Assembly (NCBI GenBank): GCA_019677205.1
Contig: JAAMXY010001762.1
Location: 1 to 15,823, forward strand
Direction of reading: 5' to 3'
DNA: 15,823 bases
From: Pinguiococcus pyrenoidosus
Lineage: Eukaryota > Sar > Pinguiophyceae > Pinguiochrysidales > Pinguiochrysidaceae
The translations under genes and the position numbers were made by a program. Positions within the stretch are counted from its first letter, which is position 1; each line of letters starts with the position of its first letter. The notes under the pieces are model-generated. The model was not told the DNA's origin. It saw nothing but the letters and a program-made list of their open reading frames with translations, and ran no database searches. This document shows positions 1 to 7,916 of this stretch, in pieces.

Positions 1-170
1 AGCTCGATCACCAATCTGACTAGGCCGGACAAGGAGTTTTCCCCCCATGCTCTATCCCCTTGCTTCGACAAAAGCCTCCATGCGTTTCGGAAGCGAAACG
101 CCTCTGGCAGGGATTCCGCATCCCAAGCTTTTTCAAACGCGGTTGCGCGGGAAAAGCTGAAAGGGGCAGC
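1..170. other. 5' flank of TBCE
   Basis: No coding exon is recognisable here. A CCAAT pentamer lies at 11-15, about 156 bp before the TBCE start. No TATA box is evident. Confidence 0.4.
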
Positions 171-1928
171 ATGGCGCAGTTCTTTGTGGGCCAAAGGGTT
201 CGTCTTGGGCGCGTAGCGTGCTTCGGTGAGCTGCCGCTGCTGACGGGTCCTCTCGATAGGTACAAGACGGCGACGGCTACCGTGCCACGGTCCGCTACGT
301 CGGGCCCGTGGCGACGTCCAAGGCCAAGGAAGCGCAATGGGTGGGCGTGGAGTGGGATGATGCGAGGTAAGGATCAAGTTGAAGACGAACGTAGAACAAG
401 AATGGGGAAACATGACCATGAATTGCCTTCCAGTCGGGGAAAACACGATGGGGCTGTGACGACCGCGGCGGGCGAGCCTGTCCGCTACTTCACCGCACCA
501 GCCGGTTCCGCCTCCTTTGTTAAGCCCAGCAAGGTGCAGGCGGGAATCTCTGTCCTGGAGGCCCTCCAGCAGCGCTACGTCAAGATGGATGCGCCGCTTT
601 TGGCCCCCAACAACGTGTTCGAGGGGATGTTCGCGAACACCAACAGGGAGGGTGGACAGAAGCCCATCGAGTTTGTCGGGGAGCTCAACATCCGAGCTCG
701 GCAGCAACTCGACGTCATTCGCAAATGCTCCATGCGGGCTCACGGAATATGCTGCCTCTACCCACGCGACAATCGGGACGTCAGCGACGTCGAAGAGGAA
801 TGCAGGAACTACGAAGAGCTCGATCTGCAGGGAAACCTCTTCGGGTCTTGGGATGACGTCGCCGAGCTGTGTTCCTCGCTGCCGAAGATGCGGCACCTGC
901 ATCTCAATGGGAACCTCCTAGGGAACATACCGGGCGACCTGCGGGCGTCGTTGGATGCCCGCAGCTTCTCGGCTTTGAGGGTCCTCGTTCTGAATGGCTG
1001 CGGAATCACCAGCTGGGATACCATTCTCACTCTAGCAGGGAGTGCCCCTGGACTCCGGGAGCTGTATCTGGCGGACAATGATCTAGCGGACGTAGCGGAA
1101 TGCCCTGTCGTGAGCGGGATGGACAGCATCGAGGTGCTTGACCTCAGTCACTGCCGCATCGCGTCCTGGCAATCCGTCGCATGCCTTGCCGCTCTGCCGG
1201 CCTTGAAGGTCTTGACCTTGAACTGGAATCAGATGGAGGACGTGGACCCGCATTCTGCCGGGCCTGCCGGCGAGCAGGCGATCACTGGTTGGAGCGGGCT
1301 CGTCGCCCTGGGTCTCTCTGGCACGGCGATCAGCTCGTGGTCTGCGGTTGATCGCCTGGGTCTCTTCCCCGCGCTGCGAAGTCTGCGGCTCCAAGCGATT
1401 CCGCTGGTCAAGCCTTTTGGACAATCCGAGGCGCGGGCGCTGATCATCGCCAGGGTCGCGGCGCTGGAGCAACTGAACGGATCGCGAGTGTCGCAGCGCG
1501 AGCGGGACGAAGCAGAGAAAGGCTACCTTCGCCGAATTTTCCGCGAGGGGAAGGCGGAGAGCATCCTCGACAAGCATCCACGGCATGCGGACCTCGTCCA
1601 CAAGTGGGGAGATGTCATGGCCCCGACTTCTGCCAACGGCGCGGGTTCGACGCTCGCGAACGAGCTCGTGGACGTCACGCTGGTTCCCGTGTCCGCATCG
1701 TGCACGTCCTTGGAACCGGAGAAGAAGAAGCTGCCGGCGAACCTTCCCGTCATTCGGCTGAAGCAGATGGCGAGGCGCCTTTTCGGACTGGACGTGGAAA
1801 GCATGATCTTGTCGTTCCGGCGGGACAAGGAAGCGCTCTCGGAGCTGCTCGACGACGACGACCAGACCCTGAGGTACTTTGGGCTTGCCGATGGCGTGGA
1901 GATTTTCATCAACAAAGTAGAAGAATGA
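171..1928 (+). CDS. TBCE: Tubulin-folding cofactor E (TBCE)
   Basis: Tubulin-specific chaperone E acts in the cytosol, capturing alpha-tubulin and helping assemble the alpha/beta dimer with cofactors C and D. Proposed exons are 171-197, 260-366 and 434-1928, giving 542 residues (human protein about 527). The predicted protein has an N-terminal CAP-Gly domain (residues ~6-75) with VGVEWDD and the GKHDG signature (47-51) typical of TBCE/TBCB rather than the usual GKNDG. Leucine-rich repeats follow at ~170-385 (LDLQGN, LHLNGN, LVLNGC, LYLADN, LDLSHC, LTLNWN), then the NGSRVS repeat cap, and a ubiquitin-like domain (~455-542) ending in DGVEIFINKVEE. The CAP-Gly frame changes show two introns must be removed. 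The ATG at 171 (GCAGCATGG) is the first in the CAP-Gly frame. The stop lies 6 nt from the stop of the convergent NAD kinase. Only the first intron's donor is uncertain. Confidence 0.92.
   Translation: MAQFFVGQRVRLGRVACFGELPLLTGPLDRYKTATATVPRSATSGPWRRPRPRKRNGWAWSGMMRGKDQVEDERRTRMGKHDHELPSSRGKHDGAVTTAAGEPVRYFTAPAGSASFVKPSKVQAGISVLEALQQRYVKMDAPLLAPNNVFEGMFANTNREGGQKPIEFVGELNIRARQQLDVIRKCSMRAHGICCLYPRDNRDVSDVEEECRNYEELDLQGNLFGSWDDVAELCSSLPKMRHLHLNGNLLGNIPGDLRASLDARSFSALRVLVLNGCGITSWDTILTLAGSAPGLRELYLADNDLADVAECPVVSGMDSIEVLDLSHCRIASWQSVACLAALPALKVLTLNWNQMEDVDPHSAGPAGEQAITGWSGLVALGLSGTAISSWSAVDRLGLFPALRSLRLQAIPLVKPFGQSEARALIIARVAALEQLNGSRVSQRERDEAEKGYLRRIFREGKAESILDKHPRHADLVHKWGDVMAPTSANGAGSTLANELVDVTLVPVSASCTSLEPEKKKLPANLPVIRLKQMARRLFGLDVESMILSFRRDKEALSELLDDDDQTLRYFGLADGVEIFINKVEE
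198..259 (+). other. TBCE intron 1 (62 nt, phase 0)
   Basis: Donor GTTCGT after AAAGG, a CTGAC element, and acceptor GATAG. Removal joins FVGQR to VQDGDGYRATVRYVG, which aligns closely with the CAP-Gly start of other TBCE proteins. Alternatives in phase are donor 213 (GTAGCG) with the same acceptor, or donor 226 (GTGAGC) with acceptor 266; they add residues and give introns of only 47 or 41 nt. Confidence 0.6.
367..433 (+). other. TBCE intron 2 (67 nt, phase 2)
   Basis: Donor AG|GTAAGG and acceptor TTCCAG. Removal restores the CAP-Gly core WVGVEWDDAS-RGKHDGAV, which otherwise changes frame at this point. Confidence 0.92.
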
Positions 1929-1934
1929 AACGCT

Positions 1935-3108
1935 CTATTGACATGCTGTTGCCGCTTCGTCCTCCGGCGCTGCTTGTTCCGGGCCTCTCTCGACAGCTCG
2001 CGCAGGCGGAACGAGCAGCAGCTTTGGTGCGTCTGTCGAAACGACGACCTCGTCGCCCAGCTGCAGGGGATGCACCACATGCTGCCCATCTACAAAAATC
2101 CGCCCGTCCAGACTGCTCCAGCGGACTGTGAGTTCGTAGTCCGAGTTGAGAACCCCTCGACTCATGGATCGAAGGTGTTCTGTGTTGCCGTCGGTGAGCA
2201 GCTCCCTGATCAGATACTGCATCGAGGCATCCTTGACCGGGAGGGGCACGCCCCCCGCGCTTTGTATCGCTCCTGTGGACCCGGTTGCGCTCGCAACCCA
2301 CAGTCCGCTACTCCACGTGTTGAAACCCTGGAGACGTGGACAGATGGGCATTCGCCCGAAGGAGCCTTAGAGGCCGCACGGCGTCAGTGCTCCCAGCGGC
2401 GTCCGTGCGTACCTTTGCGCCTAGCTGTAGCTCATGCGGCGTGAAACTTGTACCGTTGCTGTGGGTGGGGGCGTCTTCGCTCTCGTTCTCGTCGGGCGAT
2501 TCTGCGCCGCCCCTTGCCTCGAACTTGAGGCGGAATCGCGACACCGCCGCCGGCACAGGGTGCGAAAACAGGAGGTCGTTCAACGCTGGTCGCAGCTTGA
2601 CCTCCGTGAAAGCCCCTCGAATGATCGCCTGGAGTCTACTCCGCTCTTCCGGCCCGTGCTCGCCCTCAAGACAGCGTGGCAAAAAGTCCCGCATGTTGGC
2701 CGCCGTGCACGCACACAGAGCTCCCATGCTTCTGCGCTCGTCTGCCTTCTTCATGACCTCCCTCTCGCTATCCAGCGTGGGGTCTGAGTTGATGCCAAGC
2801 AGCGGAATCTGGCTGTCTAGGAAGTGCGAGCTGCTCAGGACGGTCCCGTCTCCCCCGATGGCGACCACAAGATCCCGGCCCTCTAGGTGTTGCCGGTCCA
2901 GGTCCTGGCGCTTCACGCTGCGGAAGTCCACGCCGCATTTCTCCAGCGTCTTGAACACCTCCGCCACGCAGCTGCGGTGCACCTGGTGGCGGTTGCGGAG
3001 CCGCTCCCAGCGCAGCGACAGCGGCGCTCGGCCTTGCTGCTTCATCTGCGCGTACATCTCGTACGGAGTCTGCTTCACCACCACCAGGAGACGCCTGTAC
3101 GGCCCCAT
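1935..3108 (-). CDS. NADK: NAD kinase, NADHK/NADK2-like
   Basis: ATP-dependent NAD(H) kinase producing NADP(H). Exons are 3108-2413 and 2327-1935 on the minus strand, giving 362 residues. The nucleotide-binding loop GGDGT is at 85-89, followed by HFLDSQIPLLGINSDPT (95-111). ALND (175-178), HPVPAAVSRF and, in exon 2, SSGLWVASATGSTGAIQSAGG (from 238) complete the diacylglycerol-kinase-like fold. This motif set, with the N-terminal WERLRNRHQVH stretch, resembles plant NADH kinase (NADK3) and mitochondrial NADK2 rather than the large cytosolic NADKs. The ATG at 3108 has an ideal context (ACCATGG), and an in-frame stop lies upstream at ~3231. I see no transit peptide and no C-terminal PTS1 (it ends ATACQ), so cytosol is the default inference. 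Residues ~198-230 form an acidic insertion (DENESED) just before the intron. Confidence 0.9.
2328..2412 (-). other. NAD kinase intron (85 nt, phase 0)
   Basis: On the minus strand the donor is AAAG|GTACGC and the acceptor TCTCCAG, with a CTGAC element inside. Removal joins ELQLGAK to GFNTWSSGLWV and restores the conserved SSGLWV..TGST block. The unspliced frame instead runs to a stop after GFQHVE. Confidence 0.92.
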
Positions 3109-3724
3109 GGTGATGCGCTGCTCTCCACCGCGACTCGAAGCGACCGCCCCGCAACGCGCCGAACCGCAGGAGCGCGTCCGTCGCCGTGCCGGACAGACCC
3201 CAAGTGCCGCTCTCCACGGCGTGGTGTTTCAAAACTGAAAAGCGGAGCAGCGGCGACTTTCAAACTGCCCCACGCGCCTGTGCTATTGTCACACAGTGAT
3301 CAGCTGAAGACCTTTCTCGAACTCGCAGAGCGGCCATTTGTCAAAGTGGAATCAAAATGATCTTGCACGCCACCCTGGACCAATCCTTGCCTTCCAGGTC
3401 ACCCGAAGCCCTATCAGCGCGAGGTTCGGATCCGCGGACAGAGAAGTCAAAGCTTCGCGTCTGTCCCGCCAGCCCGCGGTCCGGGGGCGGGTCCGGGCAA
3501 GCAAGAACATTTTCGGCCGGGCAGCTGAGCTCAACGCGCTCGGAGCGCCAGTAGCCTTGTTGGCGCCGCGGCTCGGATCTCTCCCTTCCGCGTCTCCACT
3601 TGCCTTTTCCACCCGCATTCGCATCTGTGCTCACCAAGGCTCTTGCCGTTCTTTGCCGATGCGGCCTGTCTCTTGTCCGTGAAGCCCTCGCGAGGACGGT
3701 CCGCTGCGGAGGCTCCGAGCTCCC
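3109..3724. promoter_or_regulatory. Divergent intergenic region, NAD kinase / coiled-coil gene
   Basis: This 616-bp stretch lies between two divergent starts. Small open frames here have no recognisable domain and no strong start context. One CCAAT pentamer occurs at 3380-3384. It probably holds both promoters and 5' UTRs; no TATA element is obvious. Confidence 0.45.
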
Positions 3725-5449
3725 ATGGCGGAACCCGAGGAGCCAGGCACCGAGATGGCGTCGCCTTCAAGGATGCCTCGGCAGCGCGGCCGCGAGGTCG
3801 ACGAAGCGGAGGATCGCTTCTCCTTGCAGATCATCAAGGAGCGCATGGCGACCTTCCAGGAGGAAGAGATCAGGAAAGGGCGGCAGCAATTGCACACCCT
3901 CCGAAGGACCTACGACAAGCTCAAGGTGGAAGTGCGCGAGCGCATTGCACATCTGAACGCCATCGAAAAGGTGGCCGAGGAGGCACACTCGGGAACGCGG
4001 GCGCCAAAGACCGGGAAGAACAAAGAGAACGCCCAGCAGATCGCGGGCCTCGAGACACGCATCCAAGGGACTGTCCAGGAAATGGAGATGGCCAAGTTTC
4101 GCAGCCGCGTGCTGGACCACATGGCGAATCGCCTCAAGACGGACATCCTCGCGGAGAAGAAGAAGGCGGCAGCCGTCAATCGTCAGCTGACGATGGCCTG
4201 CACGGAGCTCAAGGCCACGCAGGCGCAATTCATGGGAGCAAAGCAGGAACTGAGGCACCAGCAGCAGGAGCTGCAGCAGCTGCGCGGCATGTTCTGGGAG
4301 AAGCAGGACACGCACAAGAAGAAGATTGACAGCGTGAGGCGCCTACTCACCGAGCAGAAGGAGCTGGTCAGAGAGCAGATGGACCTCATCCGGCACCGGG
4401 ATCAGGTGGTCGAGCAGGCCGCCGGCGACGTTCAGCAGGACGAGGCCGAGAAAATCAACAGAGTGGAGTTCGTGCGCAACATGTACGGTGTCTTGCTTGA
4501 AAAGCAGCACGCCGCGGACGAGGAGCAGCTCGGGACCCTGGAAGAGCAGTTCCAGATGCTCAAGAACGTCACGGGTCTTGACAGCGTGGACGACGTGATC
4601 TCCAAGTTTCAGGATCGGGAGAAGATGAATGGACTCCTCGTGGGCTTTGCCGACGGAGTGCGGAAGCGTATCGAGGAGCTTCGGAAGTACAACGAGACCA
4701 CGATGCGGGCCATGGGCGATCTGAAAGCCAAGACGGATGCGGAGAGCAGAAATCGGGAGACCTATCAAGAGCTGGATCTTATCGACTCGGCGCTGGCGAC
4801 GGCGAGGCGCCAGTGTGCGGACTCGAGCGAGCGCGCCGTCCGGATGCACGTCATCCTCAATGAAGTGCAGTCCTTCGTGACGCGGCTGCTGGAGCGCGTG
4901 AGCTACAGCAGCGTCTCCACTCCGAGTCACGAGAAGGTTCCCGAGGCGCTCAGTCAGCTGGATTCCAAGCTGTCGCAAATCATCAAAGCGGTACACGGGG
5001 CGCTCAGCACGGACGATGACGACCCTGCGAATGCGATCGATGCGAACCCGCAGGCCTTGCGGCGGAAGAATCTCATGGACACCCACTTCGGGCCCCAAAT
5101 TCAAGAGAGTCTACACGGCACGCCACCGGATCTGGTCCAGAACAACGTGCGCGTTCAGTCCAGGGTAGGCAGAGGTTCGGAGATGCAGCGCATCCAAAAC
5201 GCTTTACTTCTAGGAGACGAGTATGACGACCTGGAGGACAAGGCGGCAAGAGAAGACGGCGGATACCAAGTACCCACCATGAAGGAGCTCATGACCAACT
5301 TTGGCCACAAGGAGGACAACCTGGAGGAGTTTATCGTCGATCGGGACACCATCAAGCGCGTCTGCGACCTCATCGTCGCCCGAGAGACACTTGCACGCGT
5401 GCCAAAGAAGCAGATCATCGATTTCTCTGACAGCGACAGCAGCGATTGA
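3725..5449 (+). CDS. Coiled-coil protein, outer-dynein-arm docking-like (CCDC151/CCDC63/CCDC114 type)
   Basis: Intronless, 574 residues, starting in a good context (CTCCCATGGCG). Residues ~30-420 are almost continuous heptad-rich, charged coiled coil. The segment MLKNVTGLDSVDDVISKF resembles the 'TG(V/I)(S/T)D..EVV.(R/K)F' block I associate with outer-dynein-arm docking subunits, and the order of coiled coils fits that family. If correct, it would sit on axonemal doublet microtubules and anchor outer dynein arms. The C-terminal ~120 residues are less coiled, with an acidic serine tail (DFSDSDSSD) that could be phosphorylated. Coiled-coil similarity is easily misleading, so the family call is moderate while the gene call is strong. 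The downstream convergent neighbour is seipin, 119 bp away. Confidence 0.85.
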   Translation: MAEPEEPGTEMASPSRMPRQRGREVDEAEDRFSLQIIKERMATFQEEEIRKGRQQLHTLRRTYDKLKVEVRERIAHLNAIEKVAEEAHSGTRAPKTGKNKENAQQIAGLETRIQGTVQEMEMAKFRSRVLDHMANRLKTDILAEKKKAAAVNRQLTMACTELKATQAQFMGAKQELRHQQQELQQLRGMFWEKQDTHKKKIDSVRRLLTEQKELVREQMDLIRHRDQVVEQAAGDVQQDEAEKINRVEFVRNMYGVLLEKQHAADEEQLGTLEEQFQMLKNVTGLDSVDDVISKFQDREKMNGLLVGFADGVRKRIEELRKYNETTMRAMGDLKAKTDAESRNRETYQELDLIDSALATARRQCADSSERAVRMHVILNEVQSFVTRLLERVSYSSVSTPSHEKVPEALSQLDSKLSQIIKAVHGALSTDDDDPANAIDANPQALRRKNLMDTHFGPQIQESLHGTPPDLVQNNVRVQSRVGRGSEMQRIQNALLLGDEYDDLEDKAAREDGGYQVPTMKELMTNFGHKEDNLEEFIVDRDTIKRVCDLIVARETLARVPKKQIIDFSDSDSSD

Positions 5450-5568
5450 TTGGAAACAGGACGAGTAGGCAGGCGAGCAAGACCTCAAGACAAGATTTCA
5501 GACAAGATATAAGAGACCCGAAGCATATCGGGGCGAATCAAAAAGCGGACCGCGTTGGAAGCTGCGCC
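5450..5568. other. Convergent 3' intergenic spacer
   Basis: 119 bp between the stops of the coiled-coil gene and seipin. It must hold both 3' UTR ends unless transcripts overlap. No AATAAA is seen. Confidence 0.5.
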
Positions 5569-7242
5569 TCATCTGTCATCTGCCCTCCGACCAATCAGCA
5601 GACCACTCGCTGAGGTTCCCGACGTCTCTTCGCTCGAGTACTCAGTATCCTTTCGACCTGATGCGGGTGTCGTAGACTTGAGCAAACTCGTTCGCCGTGG
5701 CTGATCTTGGCTGATGTCGATGTGGTCCTCCGCCTTCAATTCTCCTAGCGGCACGACCGGTGGTCGATTCGGCGTAATTGGCCTTGGGATCTCTTCCGCA
5801 TGGGCTCTCGAGTCTTCCTTCCGGTCAGCCTTTCTGGCGGAGGAAAGCCCGCCACTCGCAGCCTTTCCCGGCGGCGTCGCTACGCTCTGCGAAGCCACGT
5901 CCGACGCTTTCTGCGCAGACGCGCCTATGACTTTGCTCTCTCTTTCATCCGAAGCTCCCTCCACCACGCCCACATCCGACGACGCCTGCCGAGAGGCAAA
6001 TGACAAGCACCAAGACAGTCGTCAGAGAGAAACCCGCCGCGCGTTTCCGCCGCTTTGGAAGTGCCAGGAGACGGAACCGTTGTGGCTCTCTCACCTTTCC
6101 GGCGTCCTGATAGGGAACAGCCTTCACAACGGTGCTGGGCTTCGCCTCCACCGCGGTAGGGAAATGCCCTCCCTCGTCTTCCGCCTCGTCGTCTTCGGCA
6201 TTCACTAGGATGACAGCGCTCAAGAATGCGGCCTCCACGGCTGCGATGCACACGATGCACGCGAGCGCAGTAGTGTAGAACCAGTGAAACATGTAGTACC
6301 GTATCCCCGTGAGCTGCGCCGCCACTCCGATGCTGGCAGACTTGATGACGACAGTTTCGCTGATGGAAACCCTCGCTCTGGTAAACGGCAGGCTGGGCTG
6401 CTCCTCGAAATGATTGAACATCTCGACGTTGACGTGCTGGTGCTCTTGGATCAACCCTGCAACGTAAAGGGGGAGCAGGATCACGAACTGCGCGGCGTGC
6501 AGCAAGCGGCTCCTGTAGTTGAGGGACGTGGGCCGACGAGAACTGGCGATGATCACATCGTCTTCGCTTAGCAAGTCCACCTGGACCATGAACATGCCCA
6601 GGTCGGAGTTGAACTCGGACTCGGGAATCTCGAAGTCCACCGCGATGCTGTACTTTTGCTTCAGCTTCAGCACCCGCTTCGGCTGGCTCGTCATCGAGGC
6701 CCAAGAGAACCACGGACTAGGAGCAAAGGCGTCAGCAAAAGCTCCCAAGAGCAGGCCTTGGCCACCGACAGCATCCCACCTGCCGTCTTGCTGCCTTTCC
6801 GTTGCGACTTCCTTGCTTCTGGGTGGAACGCACTCTTCGGAGAAGTACCACTGGGTCTGTTCACCGAGAAAATCCACAGTCGCACTGAGGACGCAGCATC
6901 GGTGGAACGTTAGAGGCGCGGAGCATCGAAGTTCCTAAAGAAGCCTTCGGCTCACCTGGCGCCGACCGATTTGTTCGCATAGTCGAGGAAGACCGGCTGC
7001 TGATGCAGCTTCGCCGGCATCACGACGGTGTAGATAATGGCGTAGAAGAAGGTCGCGGACATGAGCAATCCCAGTCCGAGCAGAATCGCTTGGACGACGA
7101 GTAAGAACGCCCGAAAGGCATTCACGACGTACTCCACGACCGTGGTCTGCAGGCTATCAACTGCCCTCTGCGTGCGCTCCGCGCCGCCGGCCGCTGCCAG
7201 GAGCCGCATGGCGGTCTCCGCAATGTTCATGATGCCGGACAT
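5569..7242 (-). CDS. BSCL2: Seipin (lipid-droplet biogenesis protein)
   Basis: ER membrane protein that forms rings at ER-lipid droplet contacts and organises triglyceride flow. Exons are 7242-6956, 6884-6095 and 5985-5569 (minus), giving 497 residues. A first membrane helix lies at ~46-72 and is followed by the lumenal beta-sandwich: PESEFNSDLGMFMVQVDLL, then SSRRPTSLNYRS, a hydrophobic lumenal helix (~220-243), and TGIRYYMFHWF. The second membrane helix is at ~296-324. These match animal seipin block for block. The cytosolic C-terminus (~325-497) is long, acidic at first (EDDEAEDEGG), then Ser/Pro/Lys-rich and without known domains. The ATG at 7242 (TCGCCATGTCC) is preferred over an in-frame TTG upstream. 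It is divergent from the pterin dehydratase gene, whose start is 110 bp away. Confidence 0.93.
5986..6094 (-). other. Seipin intron 2 (109 nt, phase 0)
   Basis: Minus-strand donor AAAG|GTGAGA, a CTGAC element after a pyrimidine run, acceptor TCGGCAG. Splicing joins VPYQDAGK to ASSDVGVVEG and exchanges one C-terminal tail for another. It lies outside the conserved domain, so support comes from splice signals and phase only. Confidence 0.72.
6885..6955 (-). other. Seipin intron 1 (71 nt, phase 2)
   Basis: Minus-strand donor CCAG|GTGAGC, CTAAC at 6913-6909, acceptor TCCTCAG. Splicing makes AG|T (Ser) and joins NKSVGA to ATVDFLGEQ. The unspliced frame stops immediately after the donor. Confidence 0.92.
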
Positions 7243-7352
7243 GGCGAATGCGCATTCAAATTCCAACGCGCGCTGCGAGCGGCCGTCTCTGTCGCAAGAT
7301 CTTCATCTCTCTGTCGCTGTCCGCCGGCGACAGAGACGCACGTCGCAAAGCC
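7243..7352. promoter_or_regulatory. Bidirectional promoter, seipin / pterin dehydratase
   Basis: Only 110 bp separate the two divergent start codons, so both promoters and 5' UTRs share this DNA. It includes a perfect 12-bp palindrome (GAATGCGCATTC, 7246-7257) 4 bp from the seipin ATG. No TATA or CCAAT box is seen. Confidence 0.55.
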
Positions 7353-7916
7353 ATGCTCGTCCGCGCCACGACCCGCAGCGCGCGGACGCTTTTGAGCGCT
7401 TCTGGAGCCTCGCGGAGCTTCGCGCGGCAGCGCCCGGAGGCGCTGGTGGGAGAAGCGCGGGAGAAGGCGCTCGCCACGCTCGGGAAGGGCTGGGTGGACG
7501 GTGCGAGCGCCGAGGAGCCTCGCAACGAGATATCGAGGTGAAGCTTCTGTGCGCAGTCTGCGTAGCGGGGTGATCGTCTCGATAAGGAGAAATTGAGAGG
7601 AACGCGAGGACAAGTCTCGATGATGATCGCCCTTGGGCAGGACTTTCTCCTTTGTATCCTTCAGGGATGCGTGGAGCTTCATGTCTCGAACGGCGTCGCT
7701 GGCGGAGAAGATGAATCACCACCCGGAGTGGAAGAACGTCTACAGCGTTGTCGGTGCGTTTCTGGGGACGGGTGGGAGAACGCGGATGCGAAACTCACGA
7801 TGCGACGTCGTGAAGAGGTGACATTGACGACGCACGAGTGCAAGGGAGTCTCGGAGAAGGACGTACAGATGGCGCACGCGATGGACGACTTTGCTCGTCG
7901 AGGCGGGTACATCTGA
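7353..7916 (+). CDS. PCBD: Pterin-4a-carbinolamine dehydratase, probably organelle-targeted
   Basis: Dehydrates 4a-hydroxy-tetrahydropterin to recycle the cofactor of aromatic amino acid hydroxylases. Exons are 7353-7537, 7641-7753 and 7816-7916, giving 132 residues. The core is [11 protein letters not shown], then E84-K-M-N-H88-H89-PEW, and LTTH106E followed by GVSEKD. The spacing of the three active-site histidines and of the Glu four residues before the first equals that of animal DCoH. The N-terminus ([18 protein letters not shown]) is rich in Arg/Ser/Ala and lacks acidic residues, as in a mitochondrial or plastid transit peptide; the family core is only ~100 residues. An in-frame upstream ATG at 7248 would add 35 residues but lies almost on the seipin start, so 7353 (AAGCCATGC) is preferred. 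Confidence 0.92.
7538..7640 (+). other. Pterin dehydratase intron 1 (103 nt, phase 2)
   Basis: Donor GAG|GTGAAG, acceptor TTGGGCAG. Splicing makes AG|G (Arg) and joins RNEISR to [11 protein letters not shown]. The unspliced frame stops at once after the donor. Confidence 0.88.
7754..7815 (+). other. Pterin dehydratase intron 2 (62 nt, phase 1)
   Basis: Donor GTCG|GTGCGT, acceptor GTGAAG. Splicing makes G|AG (Glu) and joins VYSVV to VTLTTHE, placing the third histidine at the family spacing. The AAG acceptor is chosen over the overlapping GAG two bases on because only the former fits the phase. Confidence 0.88.

Noticed and set aside
60-170. Extension of the TBCE frame upstream to a TTG at 60
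   Set aside because: TTG is not a credible start here, and the frame is only in register after intron removal; the CAP-Gly domain starts from ATG 171.
3338-3682. Plus-strand open frame in the NAD kinase / coiled-coil intergenic region
   Set aside because: Arg/Ser/Ala-rich composition typical of random GC-rich sequence, no domain, overlapped by open frames of similar length on the other strand.
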